64,000 nt of DNA. Origin: Butyrivibrio sp. XPD2006 (GTDB taxonomy: Bacteria; Bacillota; Clostridia; Lachnospirales; Lachnospiraceae). The stretch covers positions 1 through 64,000 of the forward strand of contig NZ_ATVT01000014.1 in the NCBI RefSeq assembly GCF_000420865.1. Direction: 5' to 3'. Positions 1-7,785 of this stretch are shown here, in pieces (the first letter of the stretch is position 1; each line of letters opens with the position of its first letter). The position numbers and the translations under genes are program-made. A model generated the notes under the pieces. That model did no database searches. It saw only the letters and a list, made by a program, of their open reading frames with translations, and had not been told where the DNA came from.

Positions 1-284
1 AGTGCAGGAATCGCCAGAGCCTGTATTACATAGCCTGTGATAACAAATGTCCAGTATTTCTTCGTTTTATCTGCTATAAATCCGGATATGAGCCTTAGTG
101 AATACCCGCACAATTCTCCTATACCGGACACAAATCCGATGGTTGCAGCGGATGCCCCTGCGAGGTTCAGATATTCGCCCAATATGCTTCTGGCGCCTTC
201 ATGAGTCATGTCCGAAAACAGACTTACGATTCCCATCAGGGTTATAAATATTATGGCGCCAGACAAAGCCCTTTTTTTATCCAT
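1..284 (-). CDS. MFS transporter, N-terminal fragment (cut by window edge)
   Basis: The first 94 codons of a membrane transporter; the rest lies outside the window. The ATG at 284 is preceded by GGAG at a normal distance. The peptide opens MDKKRALSGAIIF, then gives a hydrophobic helix, the stretch SDMTHEGARSILGEYL, a second helix containing GFVSGIGELCGYSLR and a third after ADKTKKYW. A charged loop of the type DKTKK between helices 2 and 3 is typical of the major facilitator superfamily. The substrate cannot be read from this part. It follows crcB on the same strand 46 bp away and may be co-transcribed with it. Confidence 0.7.
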   Translation of the reverse strand, partial: MDKKRALSGAIIFITLMGIVSLFSDMTHEGARSILGEYLNLAGASAATIGFVSGIGELCGYSLRLISGFIADKTKKYWTFVITGYVIQALAIPA

Positions 285-330
285 GTTCTACTCCACTAAT
301 CCCGATTTGCTTATTTCATTATCCTGAAAT

Positions 331-699
331 TCAAAGTTTTATTATCGTCGCAAGTTTCTTTCCGCATAGAATTCCAAATATGCAGCAACAACAACTCAGT
401 ACCACATATAATCCGCCATTCATATATTGTTTCTTCTCAAACAAATTAAAAGCTTCAAGGGAAAATGTAGAGAATGTGGTAAAACCTCCACACACCCCTG
501 TCTTCCAGAAAAGAATGGTATTATCAGATACACTTTCTCGGTTACTGGTAATTCCAACAACGAATCCAATTAGTATGGCACCGAGGATATTTGTAATCAG
601 AGTTAATATCGGAAAATAAGTCTTAACAGGAATCAGACTTATTGCATATCGCGCTACTGCACCCAAGGCACCACCAAGTGCTACAAATAGAAAATTCAT
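331..699 (-). CDS. crcB: CrcB/FluC fluoride ion channel
   Basis: A 122-residue protein of the usual length for a Fluc subunit, which exports fluoride as a dual-topology dimer in the membrane. It has four hydrophobic helices, the N-terminal glycine motif GGALGAVARY and the family signature CGGFTTFSTF, which carries pore and central sodium-site residues. The ATG at 699 follows AGAGGT. It lies 32 bp downstream of the GNAT-Nudix gene. Many Firmicutes carry two crcB genes side by side for a heterodimer; only one is present here. The short upstream gap leaves no room for a fluoride riboswitch. A run of four cysteines (CCCC) in the last helix is unusual. Confidence 0.93.
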   Translation of the reverse strand: MNFLFVALGGALGAVARYAISLIPVKTYFPILTLITNILGAILIGFVVGITSNRESVSDNTILFWKTGVCGGFTTFSTFSLEAFNLFEKKQYMNGGLYVVLSCCCCIFGILCGKKLATIIKL

Positions 700-731
700 A
701 TCAACCTCTCTATTGTCATATATACTGAAAT

Positions 732-1658
732 TTAAAAAGTATTCTCTGCCTTACTCTTAAGATAGCTATCAGCCTTTTTAAGCATCTCTTTTTTGTTATC
801 ATACTCTATGGTATTGATAGCATCTTCAAGTTTAAGAATCTTCAGAGCTTTGACCTCGTCTGGTCTTGTTATGCTCGGAGATGAGTCTTTATACTTAGCA
901 AGGAAATAAACTACCTGCTTTGTCACTCCAGGTTTTTCTGAAAGCGTATACTGTTCGCTTGCTCTAAATTCAGTGTCTAACTCGACTTTCAGATTTGTTT
1001 CTTCCTTTATTTCACGAAGCGCAGTTTCTATTTCAGTCTCGCCTTCTTCCATATGTCCTTTTGGAAAGCTGTGAGATCCGCTCATTTCCTCAACTAAAAG
1101 ATATTTTATTACTCCACCGTCTATAGTGTATACTATTGCCCCGCAAGATTTTTCAAACTTATCATTGAATTCTTTTTTACCCAGTTCCATGTAAATATAA
1201 AGAGAAGGATCTTCTCCTAAAGCAATAACATACTCAGGCATTTCTTTCTGAATAAATCCCAACTTACGGTACAAATTTATTGCCTTGGCATTAGCTGGAT
1301 GGGGATCAACCCACAGATTTTCAGCTCCTTGTTTAAAAGCTTCTTGAATAGAGTATAGTAGCGCCTGCGTTGCAATCCCTCGGCCCCTGGCAAATTCAAA
1401 TAACTTAATATCCAAAGAAGCATTTTTAGTTTCCGAATCAATACGATATTGAGTCTCACCGCAGTATTTGCCATCTTCAAAAATTGAATAATGATTTTGC
1501 TTTGGTCTTGCAGATATGAATCTATCTAACCATTCTCGTACTGCTTCCCCTGTCTCATGCAATCCTCCTGGCCAGATATACTGCATGACGTCTTCATCTG
1601 CCCACAGGTTTTGTATATTCTTGATATCATCATATGTTGATTCTTTAATAGTTATCAC
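732..1658 (-). CDS. GNAT acetyltransferase-Nudix hydrolase fusion
   Basis: A 308-residue two-domain protein. Residues 1-160 form a GNAT domain: the acetyl-CoA loop RGRGIATQ lies at about 91-98 and the NLYRKLGF helix-strand at about 128-135. Residues 168-305 form a Nudix domain: a Nudix box starts at G201 with REIKEET at about 215-221, of the kind found in Ap4A-type hydrolases, preceded by HSFPKGH. The start is GTG at 1658 behind AGGGGCT. The two activities would be N- or O-acetylation of a small molecule or protein and hydrolysis of a nucleoside diphosphate-X compound; substrates are unknown. The next gene downstream is crcB. Confidence 0.85.
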   Translation of the reverse strand: MITIKESTYDDIKNIQNLWADEDVMQYIWPGGLHETGEAVREWLDRFISARPKQNHYSIFEDGKYCGETQYRIDSETKNASLDIKLFEFARGRGIATQALLYSIQEAFKQGAENLWVDPHPANAKAINLYRKLGFIQKEMPEYVIALGEDPSLYIYMELGKKEFNDKFEKSCGAIVYTIDGGVIKYLLVEEMSGSHSFPKGHMEEGETEIETALREIKEETNLKVELDTEFRASEQYTLSEKPGVTKQVVYFLAKYKDSSPSITRPDEVKALKILKLEDAINTIEYDNKKEMLKKADSYLKSKAENTF

Positions 1659-1839
1659 TTAGTTCAGCCCCTAAATCTTTAGTTTGTCTTAGTCAGTTTT
1701 AACTGAATTCTAATCAGCGAAATGAATCACTTCTACAGATTATAATGTCCTAATTTTCTCCACAACTTTTTTAAACTCATCATATCTAATTTGCTCAGAA
1801 AAGGTTTCATACCCTTATTTTTTAATAGTTGAAACAAAT

Positions 1840-1864
1840 AAAGAAAAGCCTTGTCATCAAGGCC
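1840..1864 (-). terminator. Rho-independent terminator after hicAB
   Basis: A GCCTTG/CAAGGC stem with a 4-nt loop at 1849-1864, followed on the minus strand by TTTTCTTTATT. It lies 74 bp beyond the hicB stop and would separate hicAB from the GNAT-Nudix gene. Confidence 0.7.
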
Positions 1865-1937
1865 TTTCCATTATAAAATCCATCTTTAGTTATCAGTTCT
1901 CGAATCGGCGAATTAACAAAAATATTGCGTCTTTGGG

Positions 1938-2285
1938 CTAACCTTCTAGGATGTCCAGTTCATCATCAATAGCTCTGGATACAAACTGGTTTATTGTGAT
2001 TCCTTCATTGGCAGCATATAATGCAATTTTCTTGTGCTGTTCGGGTTTAATACGGACATTGAAGGAGCCTTTAAACTCACGCTCAGGCTCTTTACCAATC
2101 TTTTTGCAGTAATCCAGGTAATTATCTATACAGTCATGCATTGACTGGGAAAGCTCTTTTACCGATTCTCCATGAAAGTTCAGAGAATCATTGATTCCGA
2201 GAACATGACCGATAAAAATCTGATCTTCCTGGTCAAATTCTACCTTTGCATGATATCCGTTGTATTCCATCAGTGAACTTATCAT
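1938..2285 (-). CDS. hicB: HicB-family antitoxin
   Basis: A 115-residue antitoxin. The N-terminal half has the partly degraded RNase H-like HicB fold: YHAKVEFDQEDQIFIGHVLGI, followed by GESVKELSQSMHDCIDNYLDYC. The C-terminal third carries a ribbon-helix-helix DNA-binding segment (FNVRIKPEQHKKIALYAANEG, then INQFVSRAIDDEL), so it should repress its own operon as well as block the toxin. The ATG overlaps the hicA stop by 4 bp (ATGA), giving the usual toxin-first order and translational coupling. Confidence 0.93.
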   Translation of the reverse strand: MISSLMEYNGYHAKVEFDQEDQIFIGHVLGINDSLNFHGESVKELSQSMHDCIDNYLDYCKKIGKEPEREFKGSFNVRIKPEQHKKIALYAANEGITINQFVSRAIDDELDILEG

Positions 2286-2542
2286 TCTATCTCACCTACT
2301 TCCTTAAGAAATGCTATGACCATCTTTACATGATACCTGTACAGCTCATTGCCTGGGTGTGGACCGTCAAATTGAAGGATGCGCTTGGTTTCAACATGAT
2401 AATAGCCTATTCCTGATCCTCTTCCGCCCTCGAACTTTTCGCAGCCACATTGCTTCATAAGTGCGTCCAGTTCTCTTATTGTAAAACTTGTCGGTGCGGG
2501 TTTGGACAGTATTTTTTCTAGTAATTTTGATTTCTTTGGCAC
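2282..2542 (-). CDS. hicA: HicA-family mRNA interferase toxin
   Basis: An 86-residue toxin with a double-stranded-RNA-binding-like fold that cuts mRNA on ribosomes or free in the cytoplasm. The family C-terminal block is clear: DGPHPGNELYRYHVKMV, followed by a Leu-rich end. The N-terminal FTIRELDALMKQCG helix packs against it. The catalytic histidine usually sits in GSHH; here the equivalent stretch reads GSGIGYYH, so the histidine is slightly displaced, as in some subfamilies. The start is GTG at 2542 behind AGAGGA. It is driven by the promoter at 2575-2603. Confidence 0.9.
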   Translation of the reverse strand: MPKKSKLLEKILSKPAPTSFTIRELDALMKQCGCEKFEGGRGSGIGYYHVETKRILQFDGPHPGNELYRYHVKMVIAFLKEVGEIE

Positions 2543-2553
2543 AGTAATTCCTC

Positions 2554-2603
2554 TTGCAACTATTTTCTAGTTACAATATAACACTTTAGCCCTACCTCGT
2601 CAA
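2554..2603 (-). promoter_or_regulatory. hicAB promoter with inverted-repeat operator
   Basis: On the minus strand: -35 TTGACG (2598-2603), 17-bp spacer, -10 TATATT (2575-2580). Directly downstream, 2554-2576 is an inverted repeat with arms TTGTAACTA and TAGTTGCAA (8 of 9 pairs), placed between the -10 box and the hicA ribosome site. This is where a HicB ribbon-helix-helix repressor would bind. The promoter sits right after the tniQ stop, so hicAB can be expressed apart from the transposition genes. Confidence 0.75.
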
Positions 2604-2620
2604 TTCCAACAGAGTAACAG

Positions 2621-3961
2621 CTAGCATTTCCTTATTTCATACATATCTTCATGTTTCAGATACAATACCTGATATGTCGGGATTATTAGTGTGTTCCATG
2701 GATCAGATATATATACTCCGCCTGTAGACGTTGCTGATTTCTTGAACTGGATCCATAGGTCATCTATCATATCTGACATGATGAAAAGTTTAAGATAAAC
2801 TTTATCTGCTTCAGATTCGCCAATTTCGTAAAAACGTATCCCACCTACACAAGTAACATCTTCCAGAGTATATGACCGTAAATTTCTTTGCATTACAGGC
2901 CGGATGTTGTGTCCAAGGCAGGCTGCGCTGATAGCATCACCGGGCTCTTCGAAGCCCTGCATTATCCATGTGAAGCATATTGCGAGCAGTGTCATATCCG
3001 AATCACGGATACTGTCCACGTAATGTAAGGTGTTAACATCGTTTTCTGACAGTGAGAAAATGCCCTTGCCTATGATAGACATATATTTTGCGAATAAAAA
3101 GCAGTCAACCATATCATAAGAGTCATACTCTGCAGGCATAATACGGAAGAACTTCTTTATGCGCTCAAATGGGTTATATACTACATTCTGCTGATTAAAC
3201 CACGTGAAGAAACCCGCTTGAAAACAATTATATGTTTCCGGGCGTCGATCAACATACATTTTCGATATTATAGGCGTTTTATCTGCTTCTTTAGAAAGAA
3301 TAGGTGAATAAAGATAACTTATATTTGAAGTGTACACTTTCCCATATTTTTCAAAAGATCTATTGATCACATCTGTATCATAAAAGTCATTTGGATTAGT
3401 CCTGCAACAAGGAAGGGGTAATAAATAAGCATTAAATCCTGTCCCTTTCTCATACGGACTGCATCTGATTCCTTCAGCGTGATAAAAATTATGTTCAAAA
3501 ACAAATCTCCCATCCGTCCCTGTTCCCGGGTGGAAAGGGCAGGTCTTTACATAATGGAACTGATGGATTATGCTATGATATCCATCTTTCAGGCATTTGG
3601 GGCATATTCGCATATGATATGTACCAAAATAAGATCTTGCAGTGTTATAATCCATATGCGCAAAGATTTCCATTTTGTCTATATACCACTGGGGCAAAAT
3701 TTTATTAAGGCACTCGATTGTTTCTAAACTGTTTCTGCAATGTCCATCCATCTGAAATCCTTCTATATATTTCTTCTCGTTGGTCGCTTCAGCTCCAAGC
3801 ATTTTGAGCGCATGTTTACTTGAACATATGTTGACCCTGCAAAAGTTTGCAAGAATGCTGAATATGGATTCATAAGGTCTCACCCATTTTTTATCCCATC
3901 TGTATTTTCTGGAAAAAAGTAAATCCTCTTTATTTAGTGTATTCATCATCTGATTCACCAT
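2621..3961 (-). CDS. tniQ: TniQ-family target-selection protein
   Basis: A 446-residue TniQ/TnsD-type protein, which links target choice to the TnsC ATPase in Tn7-like transposition. The diagnostic zinc site is present: C120-P-K-C123 then C141-P-F-H144. A second cysteine-rich stretch (NFCRVNICSSKH) lies at about 39-50. The length is between short TniQ of Tn5053 and CRISPR-linked elements and long TnsD, so it may carry its own DNA-binding C-terminal half. The ATG at 3961 lies inside the end of tnsC (32-bp overlap) with a weak ribosome site; ATG codons at positions 5 and 6 are alternatives. Confidence 0.88.
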   Translation of the reverse strand: MVNQMMNTLNKEDLLFSRKYRWDKKWVRPYESIFSILANFCRVNICSSKHALKMLGAEATNEKKYIEGFQMDGHCRNSLETIECLNKILPQWYIDKMEIFAHMDYNTARSYFGTYHMRICPKCLKDGYHSIIHQFHYVKTCPFHPGTGTDGRFVFEHNFYHAEGIRCSPYEKGTGFNAYLLPLPCCRTNPNDFYDTDVINRSFEKYGKVYTSNISYLYSPILSKEADKTPIISKMYVDRRPETYNCFQAGFFTWFNQQNVVYNPFERIKKFFRIMPAEYDSYDMVDCFLFAKYMSIIGKGIFSLSENDVNTLHYVDSIRDSDMTLLAICFTWIMQGFEEPGDAISAACLGHNIRPVMQRNLRSYTLEDVTCVGGIRFYEIGESEADKVYLKLFIMSDMIDDLWIQFKKSATSTGGVYISDPWNTLIIPTYQVLYLKHEDMYEIRKC

Positions 3962-4928
3962 AGCCCGAAAGCGCTACACAACTTTCAAGTTCCTTTCTCG
4001 TAGGGAATGCAATTGGACTGCTTCCCAGTTTTCCATGCTTATTGAGGCAGATCACCAGTGAATCTATGAAATATTTCATGGGAATATCTTCTGCCGCAAT
4101 CCTCTTTTGGATCCTTACACTCTGAAATGCTTCCCAGAAGTCATTGCTGATATCAAAAAAGGTCTTACCATCTGCGTAAGGAAAATAAAAATCCACAAGT
4201 CCATCCGATAATATTTCATAGTCTGTAATGCAAACATGAAGTTTATCTACCGAAGCCATGCAGAACTGGAGCTCTTTGGGATCCTGTATACCAAAGAACT
4301 GGCTTTCATTGATCATGAAACGTCCAACTATCTGATCTTTGCCCTGAAGTTTAAAGGAATGCTTAAGATCCTTAAGTTCCCTTGTCCCGTACATGAACAC
4401 AGATAACTGGATATCTTTTCCGCTAAGATTGTTATATAAATCCATAAGCCAGTAAAAATCCTTTTCCCTTAGTTTCCAGGCTTCATCAATGAACATGACT
4501 GCTTTCTTAAAGGGGGTCTCGTGAGCACGTAATATAAGCTCATTAAGAACTCGTTCTTTTAGTATTAGTGCGGTACTGTATCTGGGACATTCATAGCCCA
4601 TAGCCATAAGTATCGAGGCATAGAAGTTTCTCTCAGTTTCGGGGTGATCAGTCACATTCCATATAATGACCATTTCACGGCTCCCATATTGATTTCTTAT
4701 GGATTCAGCTACATAGTTCATGCACACCGTCTTGCCTATCCTGGCTCTTCCATAAGTAATACTCCCACAAGCTCCTATGCCGAGCCATGAATTGATTCTC
4801 CGTTCTTCATCAAGGATGCTCTTAGTCGGAAATACAAGCTTACGGGAAGTAAGATAGCGGATAGTCATCTGTGATATGAACTGTTCTGATATATTATTAG
4901 CTGATACAGCTTCTTTTGCAGAATACAC
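3930..4928 (-). CDS. tnsC: TnsC-like AAA+ transposition regulator
   Basis: A 332-residue ATPase that would form filaments on target DNA and pass the target to the TnsB transposase. Walker A is YGRARIGKT (K66, T67) and Walker B is VMFIDEA (D148, E149), followed by a conserved VFMYGTREL sensor-like strand. The start is GTG at 4928 behind GGAGGG; an ATG just upstream is in another frame. It is 3 bp from tnsB and overlaps tniQ. Active-site residues look intact. Confidence 0.9.
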   Translation of the reverse strand: MYSAKEAVSANNISEQFISQMTIRYLTSRKLVFPTKSILDEERRINSWLGIGACGSITYGRARIGKTVCMNYVAESIRNQYGSREMVIIWNVTDHPETERNFYASILMAMGYECPRYSTALILKERVLNELILRAHETPFKKAVMFIDEAWKLREKDFYWLMDLYNNLSGKDIQLSVFMYGTRELKDLKHSFKLQGKDQIVGRFMINESQFFGIQDPKELQFCMASVDKLHVCITDYEILSDGLVDFYFPYADGKTFFDISNDFWEAFQSVRIQKRIAAEDIPMKYFIDSLVICLNKHGKLGSSPIAFPTRKELESCVALSGYGESDDEYTK

Positions 4929-4931
4929 GCA

Positions 4932-6869
4932 TTAACCCTCCTTTCTGTTTTGGAACATCAACGTATAAAGGTCTTCCGGTGAAAGACCTTTAATATCTTC
5001 ATATCTTAGTACAGCCCCAGTTTCCTGTTTTTTACGTACAGTCTCCAGGTTAAATGTATTATCACTTTGCTGTTCTGCTGCTATGCCCTTGCTAATCTCA
5101 CGTCTGACTATATCTGCCCTGGTAGCGTTTCTCCGGCTTTTCTTTCCCTTGACATCAAGGCTTGATATATATGCATCTATCGGTGTATCAAATATTAGTT
5201 TTGATCTCCCACGCTCTCTGGCAAGCTTCAGGGCATTCTTTCTCGTCCTGACGGAATGTGATTTTGTACCGAATTCCCCACTTGCCTTAAGCGTGTCTAT
5301 ATATCTGCCATCCTGATCATATGCCTCAATACTGGAAATATCCCTGGGGTCATAAAGGATGGTCAGTGACTGTCCAAGGTAGAGTTCAGTGGCAGAGAGT
5401 ATCTTGCTACGATACTCAGTACCCATAAACTGAATATATGCGTGTTTGCCATGTGCTGCCCTACCTCTGACAGTGCGTTTGTCCATCCTCATGTTCAGAC
5501 GTTCTATGACTGATATGATCATATCTTCGTCAGCCACATATGGGTAAAGCCCTGCTTGAAACAATTTGCAGCTCATGCACTCTAAGGGTGAAAGTCCATC
5601 TACCCCTTTATGGGGTGTGTTATTATACTCAGCTATGAGAACATCTATCAGTTCAGTCATCTGTTCATATGTGACATCATATTTTATTGCATTTTTTTCA
5701 GGGTTTTTTCTGACAGGATCTTTGGTATCTGACCCGGTTGTTGATGGCAGCATATGGAATCCTCTGGACTCTAGCGTTCCGAAAAATCTTTCAACAATTC
5801 CTCTTGTTTCGGGAGTTGCAACAGATCCATAGTTAACGCAGCAGCCAAGCTCATCTACAAGTTTTCCTACCGTGTATGCTGACAGATGCGATTTTGCATT
5901 ATCCAGCATTATTGAATCAAAGACTGCATATTTGAAATCAGAAAACGCGGTTGAATAGAAACCGCCATTAGATGGATACTGAAGTCCTTCGATGGTCAGA
6001 TCCAGCAGAGTTTTCGGTATGATGGCATTTTTAATAGCATCCATGACATCATACTGGTCGTAATTAAATTCCTGAGAAAGGGAATATCCAAGGATACATC
6101 TTGTTGCTATATCTATCACGGCTATTAACCACGCCCTTGTAGCAACAACCTTGCTAACAGTGCCGTCTGTATTGGGTACATCAATTACATATTCGATATC
6201 TATGATGTGGCCGTCAATCTGTACTGTAGCAAAAGGAGCCACCGGATTGACTGTAAGCCTGTGCCCAATCCCTGTAGACGCAAGCTTCTGGGCAGTATTT
6301 TTATCAAATCTTCTGGTATTTAAAGAAATGTTATCAGCTTCAAGTTTATGGACGTAGGCACACATGCTGACATATCCACGGTTTTCTGTAGTAAATGGGT
6401 ACTGCCACTCTGTGATGCCAAGATTGCGGCATTCTTCAAGAAATAACCTGTGAAGTGATGTTATGTTCATGTTCCTGACAAGCGTATATTTCCTGTCACC
6501 AAAATAACACCCTATTATGAACTCTTTCAATTGAGGATACTTCTCCAGAAGCTGATCAAACTCTCTGCCATGTCCTGATCTCGTTTCTCTAAAGGGTTTA
6601 CTTCCTGTTAAAAGACCGTGATATCCAAGAATATTCCCTGCATCATTTGAAGAAAGACATCTTTCTATCAGCGATACCATTCTCGAACCGGGGATACCTG
6701 TCATTTCAGTAATCTTTTTTACAGATTCGCCATCTATGTACATATCTACAGCCTGCTTATTTAGCATATACCTACTTCTTTTAGATTCAGGGACAGTACT
6801 GATAAGCGGTTCAGTCCACATGCTCCTTGCCTGGCGGAGTTCTTCGATATTATATTTTTTATTAGCCAA
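4932..6869 (-). CDS. tnsB: TnsB-like DDE transposase
   Basis: A 645-residue transposase with an N-terminal helix-turn-helix region, an RNase H-fold integrase core and a C-terminal Mu-type beta-barrel. The catalytic triad is readable as D219 (VQIDGHI), D323 (IMLDNAKSH) and E360 (GIVERFFGTL), with D-x36-E spacing. It cuts the 3' ends of the element and joins them to target DNA. The start is TTG at 6869; the Shine-Dalgarno GGAGGTGATC lies 9 nt upstream inside the end of the tnsA-like gene, so the two are probably coupled (8-bp overlap). No frameshift or missing block is visible. Confidence 0.93.
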   Translation of the reverse strand: MANKKYNIEELRQARSMWTEPLISTVPESKRSRYMLNKQAVDMYIDGESVKKITEMTGIPGSRMVSLIERCLSSNDAGNILGYHGLLTGSKPFRETRSGHGREFDQLLEKYPQLKEFIIGCYFGDRKYTLVRNMNITSLHRLFLEECRNLGITEWQYPFTTENRGYVSMCAYVHKLEADNISLNTRRFDKNTAQKLASTGIGHRLTVNPVAPFATVQIDGHIIDIEYVIDVPNTDGTVSKVVATRAWLIAVIDIATRCILGYSLSQEFNYDQYDVMDAIKNAIIPKTLLDLTIEGLQYPSNGGFYSTAFSDFKYAVFDSIMLDNAKSHLSAYTVGKLVDELGCCVNYGSVATPETRGIVERFFGTLESRGFHMLPSTTGSDTKDPVRKNPEKNAIKYDVTYEQMTELIDVLIAEYNNTPHKGVDGLSPLECMSCKLFQAGLYPYVADEDMIISVIERLNMRMDKRTVRGRAAHGKHAYIQFMGTEYRSKILSATELYLGQSLTILYDPRDISSIEAYDQDGRYIDTLKASGEFGTKSHSVRTRKNALKLARERGRSKLIFDTPIDAYISSLDVKGKKSRRNATRADIVRREISKGIAAEQQSDNTFNLETVRKKQETGAVLRYEDIKGLSPEDLYTLMFQNRKEG

Positions 6870-7518
6870 TGGAGATCACCTCCGTATCTGCAGAGATGCA
6901 GTCTGTATTCATATTGCTCAGTGTGACCAATCCTCTATAGTACAGATCTGAAATATAATCCAGCGCTCTGTACTTTTCTAGGCGCCCCATCTTTTCAAGT
7001 TCACCGATACATATATGCCTTTTTGCCTGGATAAAACTTAGGAAGATCCTGTCTGCATTTAATCCACAAGCTGTGAATCTTCTGGCCCTGGCTGCAAGAA
7101 GCGATATATTTCGGATATAGAAAGGTCCTATTTCAATATTCTTTTCGTTTCGGAATACAAAATTGACATCATTCTGTAAGCACCACGCCGACTGGCAGGC
7201 AACCTTCACATGATCCTTACTATCATCAGAACTGCAAAGATATGCAACACCTTGATATTCTTCTGTTCCGTCTTTATATTTTACCCATGCATTGAACAGA
7301 ACCTTTGACTCCTTCCCTCCTATATAGACAGTAGTTTCCAAAGGATATTCACAGTACCACTCCACATCAGGATTCATCTCAAGAGTAAGAATATTCTCAT
7401 ATTCAAGGTTAGAAAATACTGCTACTCTTCTCCGAAGTTTTCTGCTGTGAAATACCCAATAGTTACTGCCATAGCTTGAACTTCTCAGCCTGAAAATAGG
7501 TTCCTCGTATCGATACAT
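6862..7518 (-). CDS. tnsA: TnsA-like protein, probably nuclease-inactive
   Basis: A 218-residue protein at the TnsA position. The N-terminal fold is recognisable: SNLEYENILTLEMNPDVEWY followed by CEYPLE matches the start of the TnsA endonuclease domain, with E39 as the likely first catalytic acid. The later motifs are altered: where the family usually has PDF the sequence reads N76-A77-W78, and where it has a strand ending in the catalytic lysine it reads Y88-Q89-G90-V91. The C-terminal part (about 130-218) looks helical, as the TnsC/DNA-binding domain does. The ATG at 7518 follows AGGAGG at 10 nt. The alternative is a diverged homologue with relocated residues. Confidence 0.72.
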   Translation of the reverse strand: MYRYEEPIFRLRSSSYGSNYWVFHSRKLRRRVAVFSNLEYENILTLEMNPDVEWYCEYPLETTVYIGGKESKVLFNAWVKYKDGTEEYQGVAYLCSSDDSKDHVKVACQSAWCLQNDVNFVFRNEKNIEIGPFYIRNISLLAARARRFTACGLNADRIFLSFIQAKRHICIGELEKMGRLEKYRALDYISDLYYRGLVTLSNMNTDCISADTEVISIG

Positions 7519-7558
7519 TTTTAGTGCACCTCCTATCGATAAAATTAAGTTTATATAA

Positions 7559-7606
7559 CGATAATATTATCGGCATAATTATATCCTTGGCACTCATATT
7601 CGGCTT
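7559..7606 (-). promoter_or_regulatory. Candidate tns operon promoter and operator
   Basis: On the minus strand a consensus -10 TATAAT lies at 7578-7583, with a poor -35 (AAGCCG) 17 bp upstream at 7601-7606. The -35 falls inside the first 30-bp repeat, so a protein bound to that repeat would block it. A perfect 14-bp palindrome, CGATAATATTATCG, covers 7559-7572 at the expected transcription start, and CGATAA recurs at 7537-7542. Autoregulation is an inference. Confidence 0.5.
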
Positions 7607-7690
7607 TTTACACTTTTATCTTTAAAATTACGGCTTTTTACAAAAATAGCTTAAATGGTACGGCTTTTTACGATTTTTAGCTTTAAAAAT
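7571..7690. repeat. 30-bp tandem repeats at the tnsA end of the element
   Basis: Three units start exactly 30 bp apart at 7601, 7631 and 7661, each beginning CGGCTTTTTAC and ending in a TTTAAA- or TTAAA-type stretch. A degenerate fourth start (CGGC) lies at 7571, also in register. The placement between tnsA and the predicted element end is that of TnsB-binding sites in Tn7-like ends. Confidence 0.8.
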
Positions 7691-7785
7691 TTAACCTAAA
7701 TGGAGAGTAATGTAAAATGTGAAAAAAAAGAAAGCCCATGGTTGTGAGCTTTCTCGTATATGTATATTTTACTGTTTTAGGTTAA
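7691..7785. repeat. 95-bp imperfect palindrome at the element end
   Basis: Outer arms TTAACCTAAA (7691-7700) and TTTAGGTTAA (7776-7785) are perfect inverted copies. Inner arms GTAAAAT/ATTTTAC and GAAAGC/GCTTTC continue the symmetry, and the centre is a terminator hairpin. It begins 30 bp after the last repeat start, so it keeps the register of the 30-bp array. Confidence 0.7.
7720..7753 (-). terminator. Rho-independent terminator
   Basis: The minus-strand hairpin GAAAGCTCAC/ATGGGCTTTC (10 positions, one G-U pair, one mismatch) is followed by eight T. It is almost the same sequence as the terminator at 10337-10370. It would shield the tns genes from transcripts entering from the surface-protein gene. 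Confidence 0.75.

Noticed and set aside
700-731. Fluoride riboswitch before crcB
   Set aside because: Only 32 bp separate crcB from the upstream gene and no riboswitch core is seen.
2333-2347. ATACC followed by TGTACAG inside hicA, matching the 5 bp outside the proposed right end
   Set aside because: It lies inside an intact hicA gene and resembles the right end only in TGT; probably chance.
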